A stretch of 64,000 nucleotides of DNA from Gemmatimonadota bacterium. GTDB taxonomy: Bacteria; Gemmatimonadota; Gemmatimonadetes; Gemmatimonadales; Gemmatimonadaceae. The position numbers and the translations under genes were made by a program. Position 1 is the stretch's first letter. Every line of letters starts with the position of its first letter. Positions 17,872 to 27,877 of this stretch are shown here, one piece after another. The DNA lies in assembly GCA_026387935.1 (NCBI GenBank), contig JAPLKU010000014.1:1-64000 (forward strand). The letters run 5' to 3'. The notes under the pieces are model-generated. The model had not been told where the DNA came from, did not search any database, and saw nothing but the letters and a program-made list of their open reading frames with translations.

Positions 17872-20800
17872 TTACGGCTTTTCGCCGTTGAGGCGACGGA
17901 AGTAATCGATCACCAGCCGCCGCTCATCGGGATTCAACCCACGCAGTTCATTCCACTCCGGCACGCGGTACTTGAGCGAGGCCTTGCCGGTTGCCGTGCC
18001 GTTGGGCGGAAGGAACGGATTCGACTGGTCGCCCGGCTTCGACTCGCGCTTGGCCGACTCGTCCGTTTTGTCATTCTCCAGCGTCTTGCCGGCATCGAGC
18101 ATGCGACGGAAGAGGCGCTGCTGGCGTTCCAGCACGGCGGGGTCTACCGCGCCCTGCTCGAGTGCCTGCGCCAACTGCTTCGCCTCGCGCGCCAACTCTG
18201 CTGCGCGGCCGGACTGATCGGCGTCGCCAACTTCGGCGAGGGCGCGCGCCACATCGCGCTGCGTCCTGCTCAGCTCACGCGCCTGCGTCTTGGCCTCGCC
18301 ATTCTGCCCCTGACGCGCCTGCTGCTGTGCCATCTGGAGGAGGCTCTGCATCTGGCCGTTGAGACTGCCCTGCTGCTGCGCCAGCTGCTGCAACTGCGAA
18401 AGCAGTTCCGGCAATCCAGACGCCGACTGTGACGCGTTTGCGCGCTCACGATCACGCGCGAGCGATCCACCCACCTGACGCAGCGCGGCGGCGGCATCAG
18501 CCATCGTGGCCGCGGCCTGTGCCATGGTGCGCGGATCATTCGCGTCCTTGGCGGCCTGCTGCACGCGAGACTGCGCGTCGGCCATGGCCCGCTGTGATCC
18601 CTGCGACACGAGCGCCGACCGCTTGGCTTCGTCCTGCAGGCGCTGCGCCGCCTTGTTCACGCCCTGCTCGAGCGCGCCCTGCTCCGACCGGAGCGATGCG
18701 TCGTTCGGGTTGCGACGGGCCTTGTTGGCGAGATCGTCCTGCTGGCGCGCGAGCTGCAGCATTTCCTGAAGCGACCGGTCGATTTCACCGGTCACTTCAT
18801 TCTTCCACTGATCCACCTGCGCCTTGCGGCCTTCCGAGAGCGCTTCGGCGGCCTTCTGCAACGCATCGCCAGCTTGCTGCGCGGCGCCTTGTGCACCCTG
18901 CTGTCCCGGCTGGGGTTTGCCGCCCTGCTGTTGCTGGCCGCCCTGCTGCTGTTGGCCGCCCTGCTGCTGTTGGCCGCCCTGCTGCTGTTGGCCACCCTGC
19001 TGCTGCTGGCCACCCTGCTGCTGTTGGCCCCCCTGCTGCTGTTGGCCACCCTGCTGCTGTTGGCCAGGCTGCGGCTGCTGGCCCGGCTGCTGCTGCTGGC
19101 CCGGCTGCTGCTGCTGGCCCGGCTGCTGCTGCTGCTGGCCAGGCTGAGGCTGGGCCTGCTTCTCTTGACCCGTGGCCTGCGCGAGCGCCTTCTCAAGCGC
19201 CTTGTCGGCCTTCTTCGCCTCGTCGAGCGCCGCGTCAGCCTGCTTGGCGGCGGTGTCGGCGCCGTCGCGCTTCAGGCGCTGCTGCAGCGCCTCTAGATCC
19301 TTCGTGAGCTGCTGGGTGCGCTCCTCAAGTTTCTTGAGGATGTCCTTGTTGTCCTGCGCGCGACCGCTGTCAGCCTGTGCGCGTTGCGCCTTGGAGAGCT
19401 CGCTTGCCTCGTCCTTCAGCGTCTGCATCGCCCCTTCGAGCGCCGCGCGCTTCAGGATTTCGGCGCTCTTCTCCAGCGCGTCGCGCATTTTCTTCTGCTG
19501 CTCTGCCAGTTCGGCCAGCGACTGCTTCGACTGCTCGCCCGACAGTTGCTGCGACGAGTTCTCCAGCTTCTTCAGGGCTGCCAGCATTTCAGGTGTCAGC
19601 GCCTGACGCATCAAGTCCTGCGCCTGCTTGAGCTGACTCGCGAGCGCCGTGTCGAGCGCGCCGGCTTGACGCAGCTTGTCTTCGAGCCCCTTGGCAGCCT
19701 GCTGCATGGCCTGCATGCGTTGCTGCATTTCCTTCTGCTGCTGCGCGAGGCCCTGTGCCTCCTGCGACTTGTCGAAGTCCATCGGCTTCGCTTCGCCGGT
19801 CTTCGGATCGCGCTGGCTGGCCGCCTCGGCCGTCTTCTGCTGCAGCTGCTGCATCGCCTTGGACAGCGCCGCGATGCGTGCGGCGGCGGAATCGGCCGCG
19901 GCGCGCGCGGAGCTGCGCTGTTCGTCAGTCGCGGGAACTTTCAGCGTCAGTTCACGACTGACGCCTTCGGCGCGCCTGGGTGACGCATCGCGTGCGATGA
20001 GTTGCAAGTGCATCGCATCGCCGGCCTTCAGGTTGAACTTGGCGAGGTCGAGGACGAACACGCCCGTCCAGTCGGCAAGGCCCGCACCGCCAAGCTGCTG
20101 GGCGGCAGCGGGCTCTACGGCGCCGCTGGCGAGCACACGCCAGATCTTGATCGACACGTTTTCAAGGGCATGGTCGTCGCTCGCCAGCAACTCGACTTCG
20201 ACCTTGTCCTTCGGCTCGACGAGAGAATCCACCGCCGGCGAAAGGATTTCAGCAACCGGCGCCGAGTCCGGCATGACCTCAATGGAGAGCGACGGAGGAA
20301 CGTCCGCGATCTGCGTCGTCTGGCCGCGAGCCGTCCACTCCCAGCTCGCGGTTTCGGTTGGCTGGAAGCGGCCACTGAACCGGCGTCCGTCCGGCTTCAA
20401 CCGCATCGTGTCGCGCCCGTGCGAGAGCGAGACCATGGCGAGCGGTTCAGAGGCATGGCCCGAGATTTCGACCGAGGTGCCCGCCGGAAGCCGCAGCGGC
20501 GCGTCACCCGGCAGTGTTTCCGGCGCGCGCTTGAGGTACGACGGATAGGTCGCGAGCACCGACACATCGCCGAGGAACGGGCGATCCACGATACGGATCA
20601 CGGCCGTGTCGCTCACGGCGCGGCCATCACTCGCCACGAGCGTCATGTCGGCATCGAGTGGACCAAGTTCGGTCGTCACGACGCCAGCGGTGAGCGTCAA
20701 CGGCATTTCGACCCACGCGTTGCCCGTGCTGCGACGCCGCAGCATCACGGTCGAACGGCCGCCAGCCTTCACCGTCAGCTTCAGCGACGAGCCGCGCAAC

Positions 20801-21387
20801 AGGCGCTTGGGCACATCAGCGAGTTCGATCTTGGGAAGCAGCGCACCGTTCCACGCGTCCACCGGGTGCGCCAGCGCGCGCCAGCCATCGGTCGAGCGTG
20901 CCGCGACGAGCGAACCGATGAGCACGGCCGGCACGATGACGGCGGCCGCACGCATCGCGCTGCGCGCGAGGCGCTGCTCGAGCGCCGGGGCGAGCGGGGA
21001 CGGAATCGGTGCAAGTGTTTCGGCGAGCCGTTCAGCGGCGCGCTTCACGAATACGGTTTTGTTTTCCGCGAGCTCGACGATGCCACGCACCGATCCGTCG
21101 CGAAGTTTCTGCTCGCGCTCCATGGCACCGGCAATCGCCACCGACGACGCTTCGTCGCGAACCGCATGCGAACCACGGCGCAGCATCCAGGCGGCGAGTG
21201 CAACGGCCGCGCCCCAGATGAGGAATGGCACCGGCCTGGGCAGCACGATCCATCGCGACCCGCCCAGTGCCAATGCGCCCAGCGAAAGCACGGCCAGCAC
21301 GGCGGCAATTGCGCGCGCCGACACCGCGGCGCGCAGCAGTCGTAGCGCTCGGGAGCGCTCGCGCTCCACCATTGCAAGAAGGGTCAT
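17872..21387 (-). CDS. DUF4175-like large membrane protein with Gln-rich tandem repeat
   Basis: 1171 aa, N-terminal TM segments, coiled coil, QQQQGG/QQQQPG repeats. Confidence 0.7.
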   Translation of the reverse strand: MTLLAMVERERSRALRLLRAAVSARAIAAVLAVLSLGALALGGSRWIVLPRPVPFLIWGAAVALAAWMLRRGSHAVRDEASSVAIAGAMEREQKLRDGSVRGIVELAENKTVFVKRAAERLAETLAPIPSPLAPALEQRLARSAMRAAAVIVPAVLIGSLVAARSTDGWRALAHPVDAWNGALLPKIELADVPKRLLRGSSLKLTVKAGGRSTVMLRRRSTGNAWVEMPLTLTAGVVTTELGPLDADMTLVASDGRAVSDTAVIRIVDRPFLGDVSVLATYPSYLKRAPETLPGDAPLRLPAGTSVEISGHASEPLAMVSLSHGRDTMRLKPDGRRFSGRFQPTETASWEWTARGQTTQIADVPPSLSIEVMPDSAPVAEILSPAVDSLVEPKDKVEVELLASDDHALENVSIKIWRVLASGAVEPAAAQQLGGAGLADWTGVFVLDLAKFNLKAGDAMHLQLIARDASPRRAEGVSRELTLKVPATDEQRSSARAAADSAAARIAALSKAMQQLQQKTAEAASQRDPKTGEAKPMDFDKSQEAQGLAQQQKEMQQRMQAMQQAAKGLEDKLRQAGALDTALASQLKQAQDLMRQALTPEMLAALKKLENSSQQLSGEQSKQSLAELAEQQKKMRDALEKSAEILKRAALEGAMQTLKDEASELSKAQRAQADSGRAQDNKDILKKLEERTQQLTKDLEALQQRLKRDGADTAAKQADAALDEAKKADKALEKALAQATGQEKQAQPQPGQQQQQPGQQQQPGQQQQPGQQPQPGQQQQGGQQQQGGQQQQGGQQQQGGQQQQGGQQQQGGQQQQGGQQQQGGKPQPGQQGAQGAAQQAGDALQKAAEALSEGRKAQVDQWKNEVTGEIDRSLQEMLQLARQQDDLANKARRNPNDASLRSEQGALEQGVNKAAQRLQDEAKRSALVSQGSQRAMADAQSRVQQAAKDANDPRTMAQAAATMADAAAALRQVGGSLARDRERANASQSASGLPELLSQLQQLAQQQGSLNGQMQSLLQMAQQQARQGQNGEAKTQARELSRTQRDVARALAEVGDADQSGRAAELAREAKQLAQALEQGAVDPAVLERQQRLFRRMLDAGKTLENDKTDESAKRESKPGDQSNPFLPPNGTATGKASLKYRVPEWNELRGLNPDERRLVIDYFRRLNGEKP
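18914..19150 (-). repeat. 18-nt coding tandem repeat encoding QQQQGG / QQQQPG
   Basis: Near-identical CTGCTGCTGTTGGCCGCC units on the plus strand. Confidence 0.9.
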
Positions 21388-22103
21388 GACGCGGGCCGGC
21401 TCGTGACGGCATAGGTAAAGAGGTTCACACCCATCCGCAGCGCCTGCTCATGCAATTCGGCTGGATCGGCGTACGTCCCGAGATCTTCCCATCCATTTCC
21501 GAGATCACTTTCCCAGCTGTAGTACACCGCCAGCCGGTTTCCGAGAAAAATGCCATAGCCACGCGCCGGCTTTCCGTCGTGCTCATGAATCTTCGGCAAC
21601 CCTTTCGGAAAGTCATACACGACGTGATACACCGGGTGCGTGAGCGGCACATCCACAAACTCGCGTTCGGCGAAGACCTTTTTCATCTCGCGGCGGATAT
21701 GCTCGTCGAGGCCGTAGTTATCGTCGATATGCAGGAACCCGCCGCGCGCGAGGTATTCCCGCAACCGCAATACTTCGGCGTCCGAGAACGTGATGTTTCC
21801 ATGCCCCGTCAGGTGCAGGAACGGGTAGTCCCAGAGCCGGTCATCCATGAGCGTGACGCGCGCTTCGGCAGACTCAGCAGGAAATGACGTGCGCTGCCGG
21901 ATGGCCTTGAGCAGGTTCGGAATACTGGACGGGTTCGCGTACCAATCGCCGCCACCGTCGTACTGCAGGCGGGCGATGGCAAGCCGCGGCGCGAAAAACT
22001 CCGCGCCGGCGCGGTCTGAAGTGCTGCCCGCCTCCGGAGTGCTGCCGAGAATCGGCAAGCACGCCAGCATGACGAGGAGCGATGCGACAGTCTTACGAAT
22101 CAT
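21384..22103 (-). CDS. DUF4159-like secreted protein
   Basis: ARLQYDGGGDWYANPSSIPNLLKAI, GGFLHIDDNYGLDEHIRREMKKVF, HPVYHVVYDFPKGLPKIHEHDG. Confidence 0.8.
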   Translation of the reverse strand: MIRKTVASLLVMLACLPILGSTPEAGSTSDRAGAEFFAPRLAIARLQYDGGGDWYANPSSIPNLLKAIRQRTSFPAESAEARVTLMDDRLWDYPFLHLTGHGNITFSDAEVLRLREYLARGGFLHIDDNYGLDEHIRREMKKVFAEREFVDVPLTHPVYHVVYDFPKGLPKIHEHDGKPARGYGIFLGNRLAVYYSWESDLGNGWEDLGTYADPAELHEQALRMGVNLFTYAVTSRPAS

Positions 22104-22933
22104 TCGTGTGCGATCCGGTAGGCCAGGTTTCGGGACGCCCCGCACTCTATAGAAAGTACGCGGGCCACCTCCCGTGCGCTCAAACCCTCGGCCTTCAGTT
22201 CGGCAGCCCGCGTGCGGACCGCCGCCTCGTCCACCACGACATCGGCCGCCCCAGCCACCAGGACCACCACCTCGCCACGCGGCGCTGCCTCGGCGTACTT
22301 CGCGGCCAACTCCGACGCTGTCGCCCGACTGAACTCCTCAAACTGCTTGGTTAGCTCACGGGCGACGACCGCTGCACGGTCGCCGGCACCGGCCTCGGCC
22401 AGGTCCGCGAGCAGCGCGCCCACCCGGCCCGGAGCTTCATACACTACGGACGTGTGGCGCGACGCGACGATCTCGGCGATCGCGTCCGACCGGGCCTTCC
22501 CTTTCCGCTCGAGGAATCCGAAGTAGGTGAACCGATCCGCGGACATTCCTGCGCCGACAAGGGCTGCCAGCAGCGCCGATGCGCCGGGCACCGGAACGAT
22601 GGTTATTCCCGCCTCGATTGCGGCCGTGATCAGCCGGGCGCCGGGATCCGAGAGCAGCGGCGTCCCCGCATCCGACACCAGTGCGACTGATTCGCCTGCA
22701 AGAATCCGCGCCATGACCTTTTCGGCGACTCGGGCTTCGTTGTGTTCGTGGTACGACTCCATCCGGGTGCGGATGTCGTAACGGGCGAGCAACGTCCGGG
22801 AGTGCCGCGTGTCTTCGGCGAGAACAGTGGCAACACTATTGAGCACCTCGATTGCGCGGTGACTCAGGTCGGAGAGATTTCCGATCGGCGTGCTGACCAC
22901 ATAGAGCGATCCCGCCGGCGGCGGCGTCGTCAC
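22100..22933 (-). CDS. rsmI: 16S rRNA (cytidine(1402)-2'-O)-methyltransferase
   Basis: GSLYVVSTPIGNLSDLSHRAIEVL, LVSDAGTPLLSDPGARL, VPGASALLAAL. Confidence 0.95.
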   Translation of the reverse strand: MTTPPPAGSLYVVSTPIGNLSDLSHRAIEVLNSVATVLAEDTRHSRTLLARYDIRTRMESYHEHNEARVAEKVMARILAGESVALVSDAGTPLLSDPGARLITAAIEAGITIVPVPGASALLAALVGAGMSADRFTYFGFLERKGKARSDAIAEIVASRHTSVVYEAPGRVGALLADLAEAGAGDRAAVVARELTKQFEEFSRATASELAAKYAEAAPRGEVVVLVAGAADVVVDEAAVRTRAAELKAEGLSAREVARVLSIECGASRNLAYRIAHE

Positions 22934-23967
22934 ACGAAGAGCTTCCAGCCCAGCGCATCGAAGAGGCCGGCACCCTGAAACATGTGGCGACGCTCGCGGA
23001 GGAGCTCTTCGAGAAAACGCTCCGGGGGTGTGCCATTTGCAGGCGGCGCGGTCCAGAGAATCTCAGTCAGCCAGGCGCCAATGGCGGCGCTCAACGCGCG
23101 CGTGTCGGCGATCGGATCCTTCACGGCGGACGAGGCCGACCGGCTGTACCCCATCGTGGAAGTCGAGCCACCACTGTTCGGCGATGCGTCCAGCGACACG
23201 GCCATGCGTTCCAGCGCCGGATGCTGCGGCATAAGATGTCGACGCGCTTGTTCCGCCACGGCCGAGGCATTCGGCGAGCCCGAGGTAATCAGGCGCCGCA
23301 CCGTATTGGTCATCACCTCGCGATACACCTGGATGAGCGCGGGCGCCGCCTGATGCGGCAACGGAGCCGGCACCGGCCAGAGACGCGCGCGCACCCATTT
23401 GTCCGGCGCGGCCAGCAGGCCGCGTATCTGCTCCTCCGATTCGCCGAACCCGTCGTCGGAGAAGTAGCCGCGTGCCACCCTGCCGTCGCGCACGCGCGCG
23501 TAGGTGCGCCCTTCGTCGCTGATCACTTCGAGCACGCCGTCGTGCATCGTGGCGTTCAGGTAGCCGAACACCGCGTCGGGCTTGCCCGGATTGATATCCT
23601 GTGGCCATGGCACCGGCTCGCCGAGTTGGGTCCAGTACATCATTGCGAGCAGTTCATCGTCCGCCTCGTAAAAGCAGACTTCACCGTACTCCGCTTCGCG
23701 CGGAACTTTCGCAATGGCATCGGCAACGGCGATCGGATGAAAGCGCTGGCCGTCCGGACTCGCCGTGACGTTGACGATCTCTCCTTCCTGCAGGAAGAAA
23801 AGGAGAAACTCTTCGGGAAGCCAGACGCAGACGTACCCGAAGACCCGCGCGCTGCGATCGCGCTTGGCATCGGTGAAGAGATTGCGGAGATGCACGTACG
23901 CCAGACGAGTCCGGGGCAACAACACCCGAAATCGGGGGAAACGCAGCGATCCGGCGGGGAGACTCAC
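22930..23967 (-). CDS. Hypothetical protein
   Basis: 345-aa ORF overlapping the rsmI start by 4 nt; no recognised motif. Confidence 0.6.
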   Translation of the reverse strand: MSLPAGSLRFPRFRVLLPRTRLAYVHLRNLFTDAKRDRSARVFGYVCVWLPEEFLLFFLQEGEIVNVTASPDGQRFHPIAVADAIAKVPREAEYGEVCFYEADDELLAMMYWTQLGEPVPWPQDINPGKPDAVFGYLNATMHDGVLEVISDEGRTYARVRDGRVARGYFSDDGFGESEEQIRGLLAAPDKWVRARLWPVPAPLPHQAAPALIQVYREVMTNTVRRLITSGSPNASAVAEQARRHLMPQHPALERMAVSLDASPNSGGSTSTMGYSRSASSAVKDPIADTRALSAAIGAWLTEILWTAPPANGTPPERFLEELLRERRHMFQGAGLFDALGWKLFV

Positions 23968-23971
23968 GGGG

Positions 23972-24016
23972 CCAAAAATACGAACGCGGGCCGGCGCAAA
24001 GCGACACGCCGGCCCG
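23972..24016 (-). terminator. Hairpin terminator downstream of trxA
   Basis: CGGGCCGGCG/CGCCGGCCCG stem; ATTTTTGG on the minus strand after the stem. Confidence 0.65.
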
Positions 24017-24028
24017 AGCCGTCACTGT

Positions 24029-24355
24029 TCAGGCACCGTGCTGCGCGAACTTCGCCGCCAGTGCCGTCTTGGGCACCGCCCCGATCACCTGGTCCACCAG
24101 TTTGCCGTCCTTGAAGAACAGCATCGCCGGGATGGACCGCACGTTGAACCGCGTCGTGGTCTTCTGATTTGAGTCCACGTCGAGCTTCGCCACGCGCACC
24201 TTGCCCGTGTACTCTTCCGCGAGCTGGTCGAGGATCGGAGCAATCATGCGGCACGGGCCGCACCAGGTCGCCCAGAAATCCACCACCGTGAGGCCGGCGT
24301 GCTGCTCCACCTGGGCCTCGAAATCCGCGTCCGTCACCGTCACCGCGTTCGACAT
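24029..24355 (-). CDS. trxA: Thioredoxin
   Basis: FWATWCGPCRMIAPILDQLA active site; start taken at MSNAVTVTD. Confidence 0.95.
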   Translation of the reverse strand: MSNAVTVTDADFEAQVEQHAGLTVVDFWATWCGPCRMIAPILDQLAEEYTGKVRVAKLDVDSNQKTTTRFNVRSIPAMLFFKDGKLVDQVIGAVPKTALAAKFAQHGA

Positions 24356-24400
24356 CGTCTGCTCGTCTCCGTAGTGTTCGCTCAGCGCCGCCCCGTGCGG

Positions 24401-24435
24401 CGCTGCCATCGGCCATCCACCATCTACCGGCTCCA
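24401..24435. repeat. Heptamer array C
   Basis: CGCTGCC ATCGGCC ATCCACC ATCTACC GGCTCCA. Confidence 0.65.
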
Positions 24436-24843
24436 GTGTCCCAACCTCGCCGCGGTACCACCATCGCTCACGTCGGACTCGCGGTCCGCGACCACGACGC
24501 ACTGCAACCCCTGCTCCGTGACATCCTCGGACTCGCCGACGTCCCGCTCGCCGACTCCGACGGTGCCCGCATCGCCGGCTACGCAGCCGGTGGTGCGTTG
24601 ATCGAACTGCTCGAGCCTGCCGCCGACGGAACGCCGATCGCCAAGTTCATCGAGAAGCGCGGCCCAGGCATCCATCACCTGTGCCTCGCGGTCGATGACA
24701 TTGACGACATCCTGGCGCGTTGCCGAGCCGCAGGCATCACTCCGATCGATCTGGAACCCCGTCGGGGAGCCGAAGGCAAGCGTGTCGCCTTCCTGCACCC
24801 AAAAACGACCGGCGGAATCCTGATCGAGCTTTCCGAATACTAA
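24436..24843 (+). CDS. Methylmalonyl-CoA epimerase-like VOC protein
   Basis: IAHVGLAVRDHDALQPLLRDILGL, GPGIHHLCLAVDDIDDIL, VAFLHPKTTGGILIEL; GTG start. Confidence 0.85.
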   Translation: MSQPRRGTTIAHVGLAVRDHDALQPLLRDILGLADVPLADSDGARIAGYAAGGALIELLEPAADGTPIAKFIEKRGPGIHHLCLAVDDIDDILARCRAAGITPIDLEPRRGAEGKRVAFLHPKTTGGILIELSEY

Positions 24844-24906
24844 CCGCCGGGGCAAGGAGTCCCCCGGGGTCTTCCGAGGCTCAGCCCCGGGTCACCGCAC
24901 GGCGAC

Positions 24907-25413
24907 TCAACCGCCCGTGCGTCTGCAGAATCCCTTGCTCTGCAAGGCGACAACGTCAAAGGTCGTCACCAGCCAGCGGCCAGCTGGCGAGCGGGCGACG
25001 GTGAAGGTCGTCGTCGCCCTGTTCGTGCCCTGCGTCAGGTCGGTGTTGATCAGGAAACGGTTGCCACTGGCCTGCTGCGGCTCGCCGATACGCTCGGAAT
25101 CATGCTTGAGCAGACAGATCAGGTCGATGCTGCGCGTTTCGAGTTCGTTGCGGTCCACCCGGTCGCGGGTCATCCCCTTTTCGTCGCCCCAGACCGCCGA
25201 GAGCGCCTGAATGTCCTGCATCTTCGCGGCGGTGAGCATCATTTCCACAGCGCCTTTTGGCGTTGCCGCGCCCACCATCGAGCTCAAACCTGAGCTCGAT
25301 CCACCCGCAGGGGTCACACCCATCTGCACGGTGCGACAGGCCGAGGTCGCAGCAAGGGCACCAATGGCGAGCACCAACGCGGCATGGGACTTCACGCGAA
25401 TCTCCTGGATCAT
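24907..25413 (-). CDS. Putative lipoprotein
   Basis: Signal/lipobox-like ALVLAIGALAATSAC; start taken at MIQEIRV. Confidence 0.6.
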   Translation of the reverse strand: MIQEIRVKSHAALVLAIGALAATSACRTVQMGVTPAGGSSSGLSSMVGAATPKGAVEMMLTAAKMQDIQALSAVWGDEKGMTRDRVDRNELETRSIDLICLLKHDSERIGEPQQASGNRFLINTDLTQGTNRATTTFTVARSPAGRWLVTTFDVVALQSKGFCRRTGG

Positions 25414-25472
25414 TGGACGAGCAGGCCGAACTGTGCTCGTGATTGCCGGCGAGGTATACATTATTCCCCTGT

Positions 25473-26201
25473 ATGCACTTACGACTTTGTATCAACGTCG
25501 ATCACGTCGCCACGATTCGGCAGGCGCGACGCGCAAGCGAGCCGGATCCGGTTCAGGCCGCGCGTCTCTGTGAAGACGCCGGCGCGGACGGGATTACCGC
25601 GCACCTGCGCGAAGACCGTCGCCATATGCAGGATGACGATGTAACCCGGCTGAAGGGCACGATTCGGACGCCCTTCAACCTCGAAATCGCCTGCACCGAC
25701 GAGATGGTGGCCATCGCTGAACGGCTAAAGCCCTATCAGGTGACTCTCGTTCCCGAAAAGCGGGAAGAAATCACCACGGAGGGCGGACTCGACGTCACGC
25801 GCGAACCGGAACGCCTCGAAGCGGCCATCAAACGGCTGGCCGCCACTGGAATCCGGACCAGCCTTTTCATTGATCCGGTGCCCGTGATGGTCGAACGCGC
25901 GCACTGGCTTGGCGCGCACGCTATCGAGCTGCATACCGGCCGGTACGCCGATCATCCCCACGATGAACGGCCCCTCCTCGCGCTGCAGAGCGCGGCGAAA
26001 CAGGCGGCCGCCTTCGGCCTCGCGGTACACGCCGGCCACGGCCTCACGACGGCCAACGTCGGCCCGATCGCCGCGATTCCGGAAATCGAGGAAGTGAATA
26101 TCGGCCACTCGATCGTGAGCAACGCGATTTACGTGGGACTTCCTGCAGTCGTCCGGTCAATGCGTGCGGCGCTCGACGCGGCGCGCGCCGGTTCCATCTG
26201 A
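25473..26201 (+). CDS. pdxJ: Pyridoxine 5'-phosphate synthase
   Basis: LCINVDHVATIRQARR, GADGITAHLREDRRHMQDDDV, NIGHSIVSNAIYVGL. Confidence 0.95.
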   Translation: MHLRLCINVDHVATIRQARRASEPDPVQAARLCEDAGADGITAHLREDRRHMQDDDVTRLKGTIRTPFNLEIACTDEMVAIAERLKPYQVTLVPEKREEITTEGGLDVTREPERLEAAIKRLAATGIRTSLFIDPVPVMVERAHWLGAHAIELHTGRYADHPHDERPLLALQSAAKQAAAFGLAVHAGHGLTTANVGPIAAIPEIEEVNIGHSIVSNAIYVGLPAVVRSMRAALDAARAGSI

Positions 26202-26248
26202 GCGACGGCCTGACCGGACGTGCGGCGAAACACTAACTTTTCAGTCGA

Positions 26249-27874
26249 ATGACACAGGGTCTTCTCGACTTCTTCGTCCTAGAGGCCGGCGAGTACACCG
26301 AGCAGCTCGACGGTGCGCTCGCCAAGGCATCCGGCAACGTGCCGGACCTCGACGTGTTCACCCGCAACGCGCGGGCGCTGCGGGGCAGCGCGACGATGGC
26401 GCGCGTGGACGGCATTGCAAAAGTCGCGACCGGACTCGAACGGCTTGGCCGTGGACTCCGCGACGGCAGCCTGAAGTGGAGCCCGCAGCTTCGCTCGGCG
26501 TTCGTCGCCGCGATTGATGACGTCAAGATTCTGATTCACGCGGCGCGCACGTGGGGCAAAGCGGAGGAGCATCGCGCGGCGGCCCGTTCCGCCGAACTCG
26601 ACACGCTGGCGCCGGCATTCTCCAGGCGGTCGGTGGTCACGCCGATACTGGCGATTGGCAGCGTGCTCTGGATGGCCGCCGAGACCGCCGATATCGCCGC
26701 CGGACTGCGCCGCTGGGCGGATCAGGGCGGTCCGTTCGAATCGCTCGGTGAAACCGTGCGCCGCGTGCGCGGGCTGCGGGGGATTGCGGCGCTCGCCGAC
26801 TTTCCGCCGCTCAAAGATGTCATCGACACGATCGACGATACGGCGAAGGCGCTTGAGCTTGGCGCGATCCCGAGCGATTCGCACCGCTACCTCTTTCGCA
26901 CCGCTGCCGACGTACTGCGCGAAGCGTCCGACGCGGTGCAGAACAGTCGGCAGCCAAACGTGGTGTCGCCCGCCGTCGCGACGTTCAATGCGGCCGCGTC
27001 GCTGCTCATCGCCGGCTCCGACGACAAGGATTACGTCGTTCCGATTGCGGCGCTCTTCCCCAGTGGCGGCGGCCATCACGTCGTGCATGCCGCGCCGAAT
27101 CCACCAACGACGCCGAGCCAGCGCTTCCGCATGGAAGTCGTCAGCCAGGCGGAACACCTCCGCCGGCTCGTCGGCGATGCCCGTCGCGCCGCCGACGGTC
27201 CGTCCAAGCAGCGCCTCGCGAACGCGCTGAAGAGCGGCACGCTCGCCCTGCAACGCGCGGCAGAAAGTTTTGGCGAGCGCGCGACCGCTCGCACGGCGCA
27301 GGGCCTCGTGCAGGCGGCGGCCGCGATGGAAGCGCCGGCGCTCGACGCGCTCGAACAGCTCGCGATTTCACTCTCGACCGGCCGTGTATCGGAGCCGACG
27401 CCAAGAATGACCACCCAGGTGGCCGCGCCGCCGTCGGGGACGGATGCGTTCAGGATTCCCACGCCGCCTGTTGCGCAGACACCCACGATGCCTCCGCCGG
27501 TTGTGCCGCCGCCTGCGGTTCAAACGCCGCGGCTCACGCCGTCCTCGATGCCGACGCCGTATGCGCCGATCGCCGCCGTGTCGCGTGCGACCGGGGCGTT
27601 CATGTTGCCGGCACCGACGGGCGTCTCGCTTACACAGGCGCTCGAGTCTGGATTGACCGGCCTCGCGCGGCTCAACGCAGAACCGATGGCCGAGCCAGCC
27701 AACGTCGACGAAGACGATGGCGTCGTGCCGATTCAGGATCTGCTCTACCGCGGCAAGTCGGCGCTGGCCCGCGCCATCGTCGTCAGCGAATCGATCAAGG
27801 GTGGCGCCACGCCGCCTGAGCAGGACGCGCTCGCCGAGCTGCTCGACCTGCTCGAACTGGCCACGTCGGAGTAA
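26249..27874 (+). CDS. Protein with N-terminal CheA-P1/Hpt-like domain lacking the phospho-acceptor His
   Basis: FTRNARALRGSATMARVDGIAKVATGLERLGRGLRDGSL resembles the FRAAHTLKGSA Hpt helix; Pro-rich C-terminal linker. Confidence 0.65.
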   Translation: MTQGLLDFFVLEAGEYTEQLDGALAKASGNVPDLDVFTRNARALRGSATMARVDGIAKVATGLERLGRGLRDGSLKWSPQLRSAFVAAIDDVKILIHAARTWGKAEEHRAAARSAELDTLAPAFSRRSVVTPILAIGSVLWMAAETADIAAGLRRWADQGGPFESLGETVRRVRGLRGIAALADFPPLKDVIDTIDDTAKALELGAIPSDSHRYLFRTAADVLREASDAVQNSRQPNVVSPAVATFNAAASLLIAGSDDKDYVVPIAALFPSGGGHHVVHAAPNPPTTPSQRFRMEVVSQAEHLRRLVGDARRAADGPSKQRLANALKSGTLALQRAAESFGERATARTAQGLVQAAAAMEAPALDALEQLAISLSTGRVSEPTPRMTTQVAAPPSGTDAFRIPTPPVAQTPTMPPPVVPPPAVQTPRLTPSSMPTPYAPIAAVSRATGAFMLPAPTGVSLTQALESGLTGLARLNAEPMAEPANVDEDDGVVPIQDLLYRGKSALARAIVVSESIKGGATPPEQDALAELLDLLELATSE

Positions 27875-27877
27875 CCG

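Noticed and set aside
14725-17891. Two roughly 500-aa plus-strand ORFs (14725-16245 and 16362-17891)
   Set aside because: Antisense to the secreted protein and TPR genes; shadow-ORF composition.
18824-19147. Cys/Trp-Pro-rich CCCWPP repeat ORF and Leu-rich LLLLAA ORF on the plus strand
   Set aside because: Both are antisense readings of the QQQQGG coding repeat; composition is forced by the repeat.
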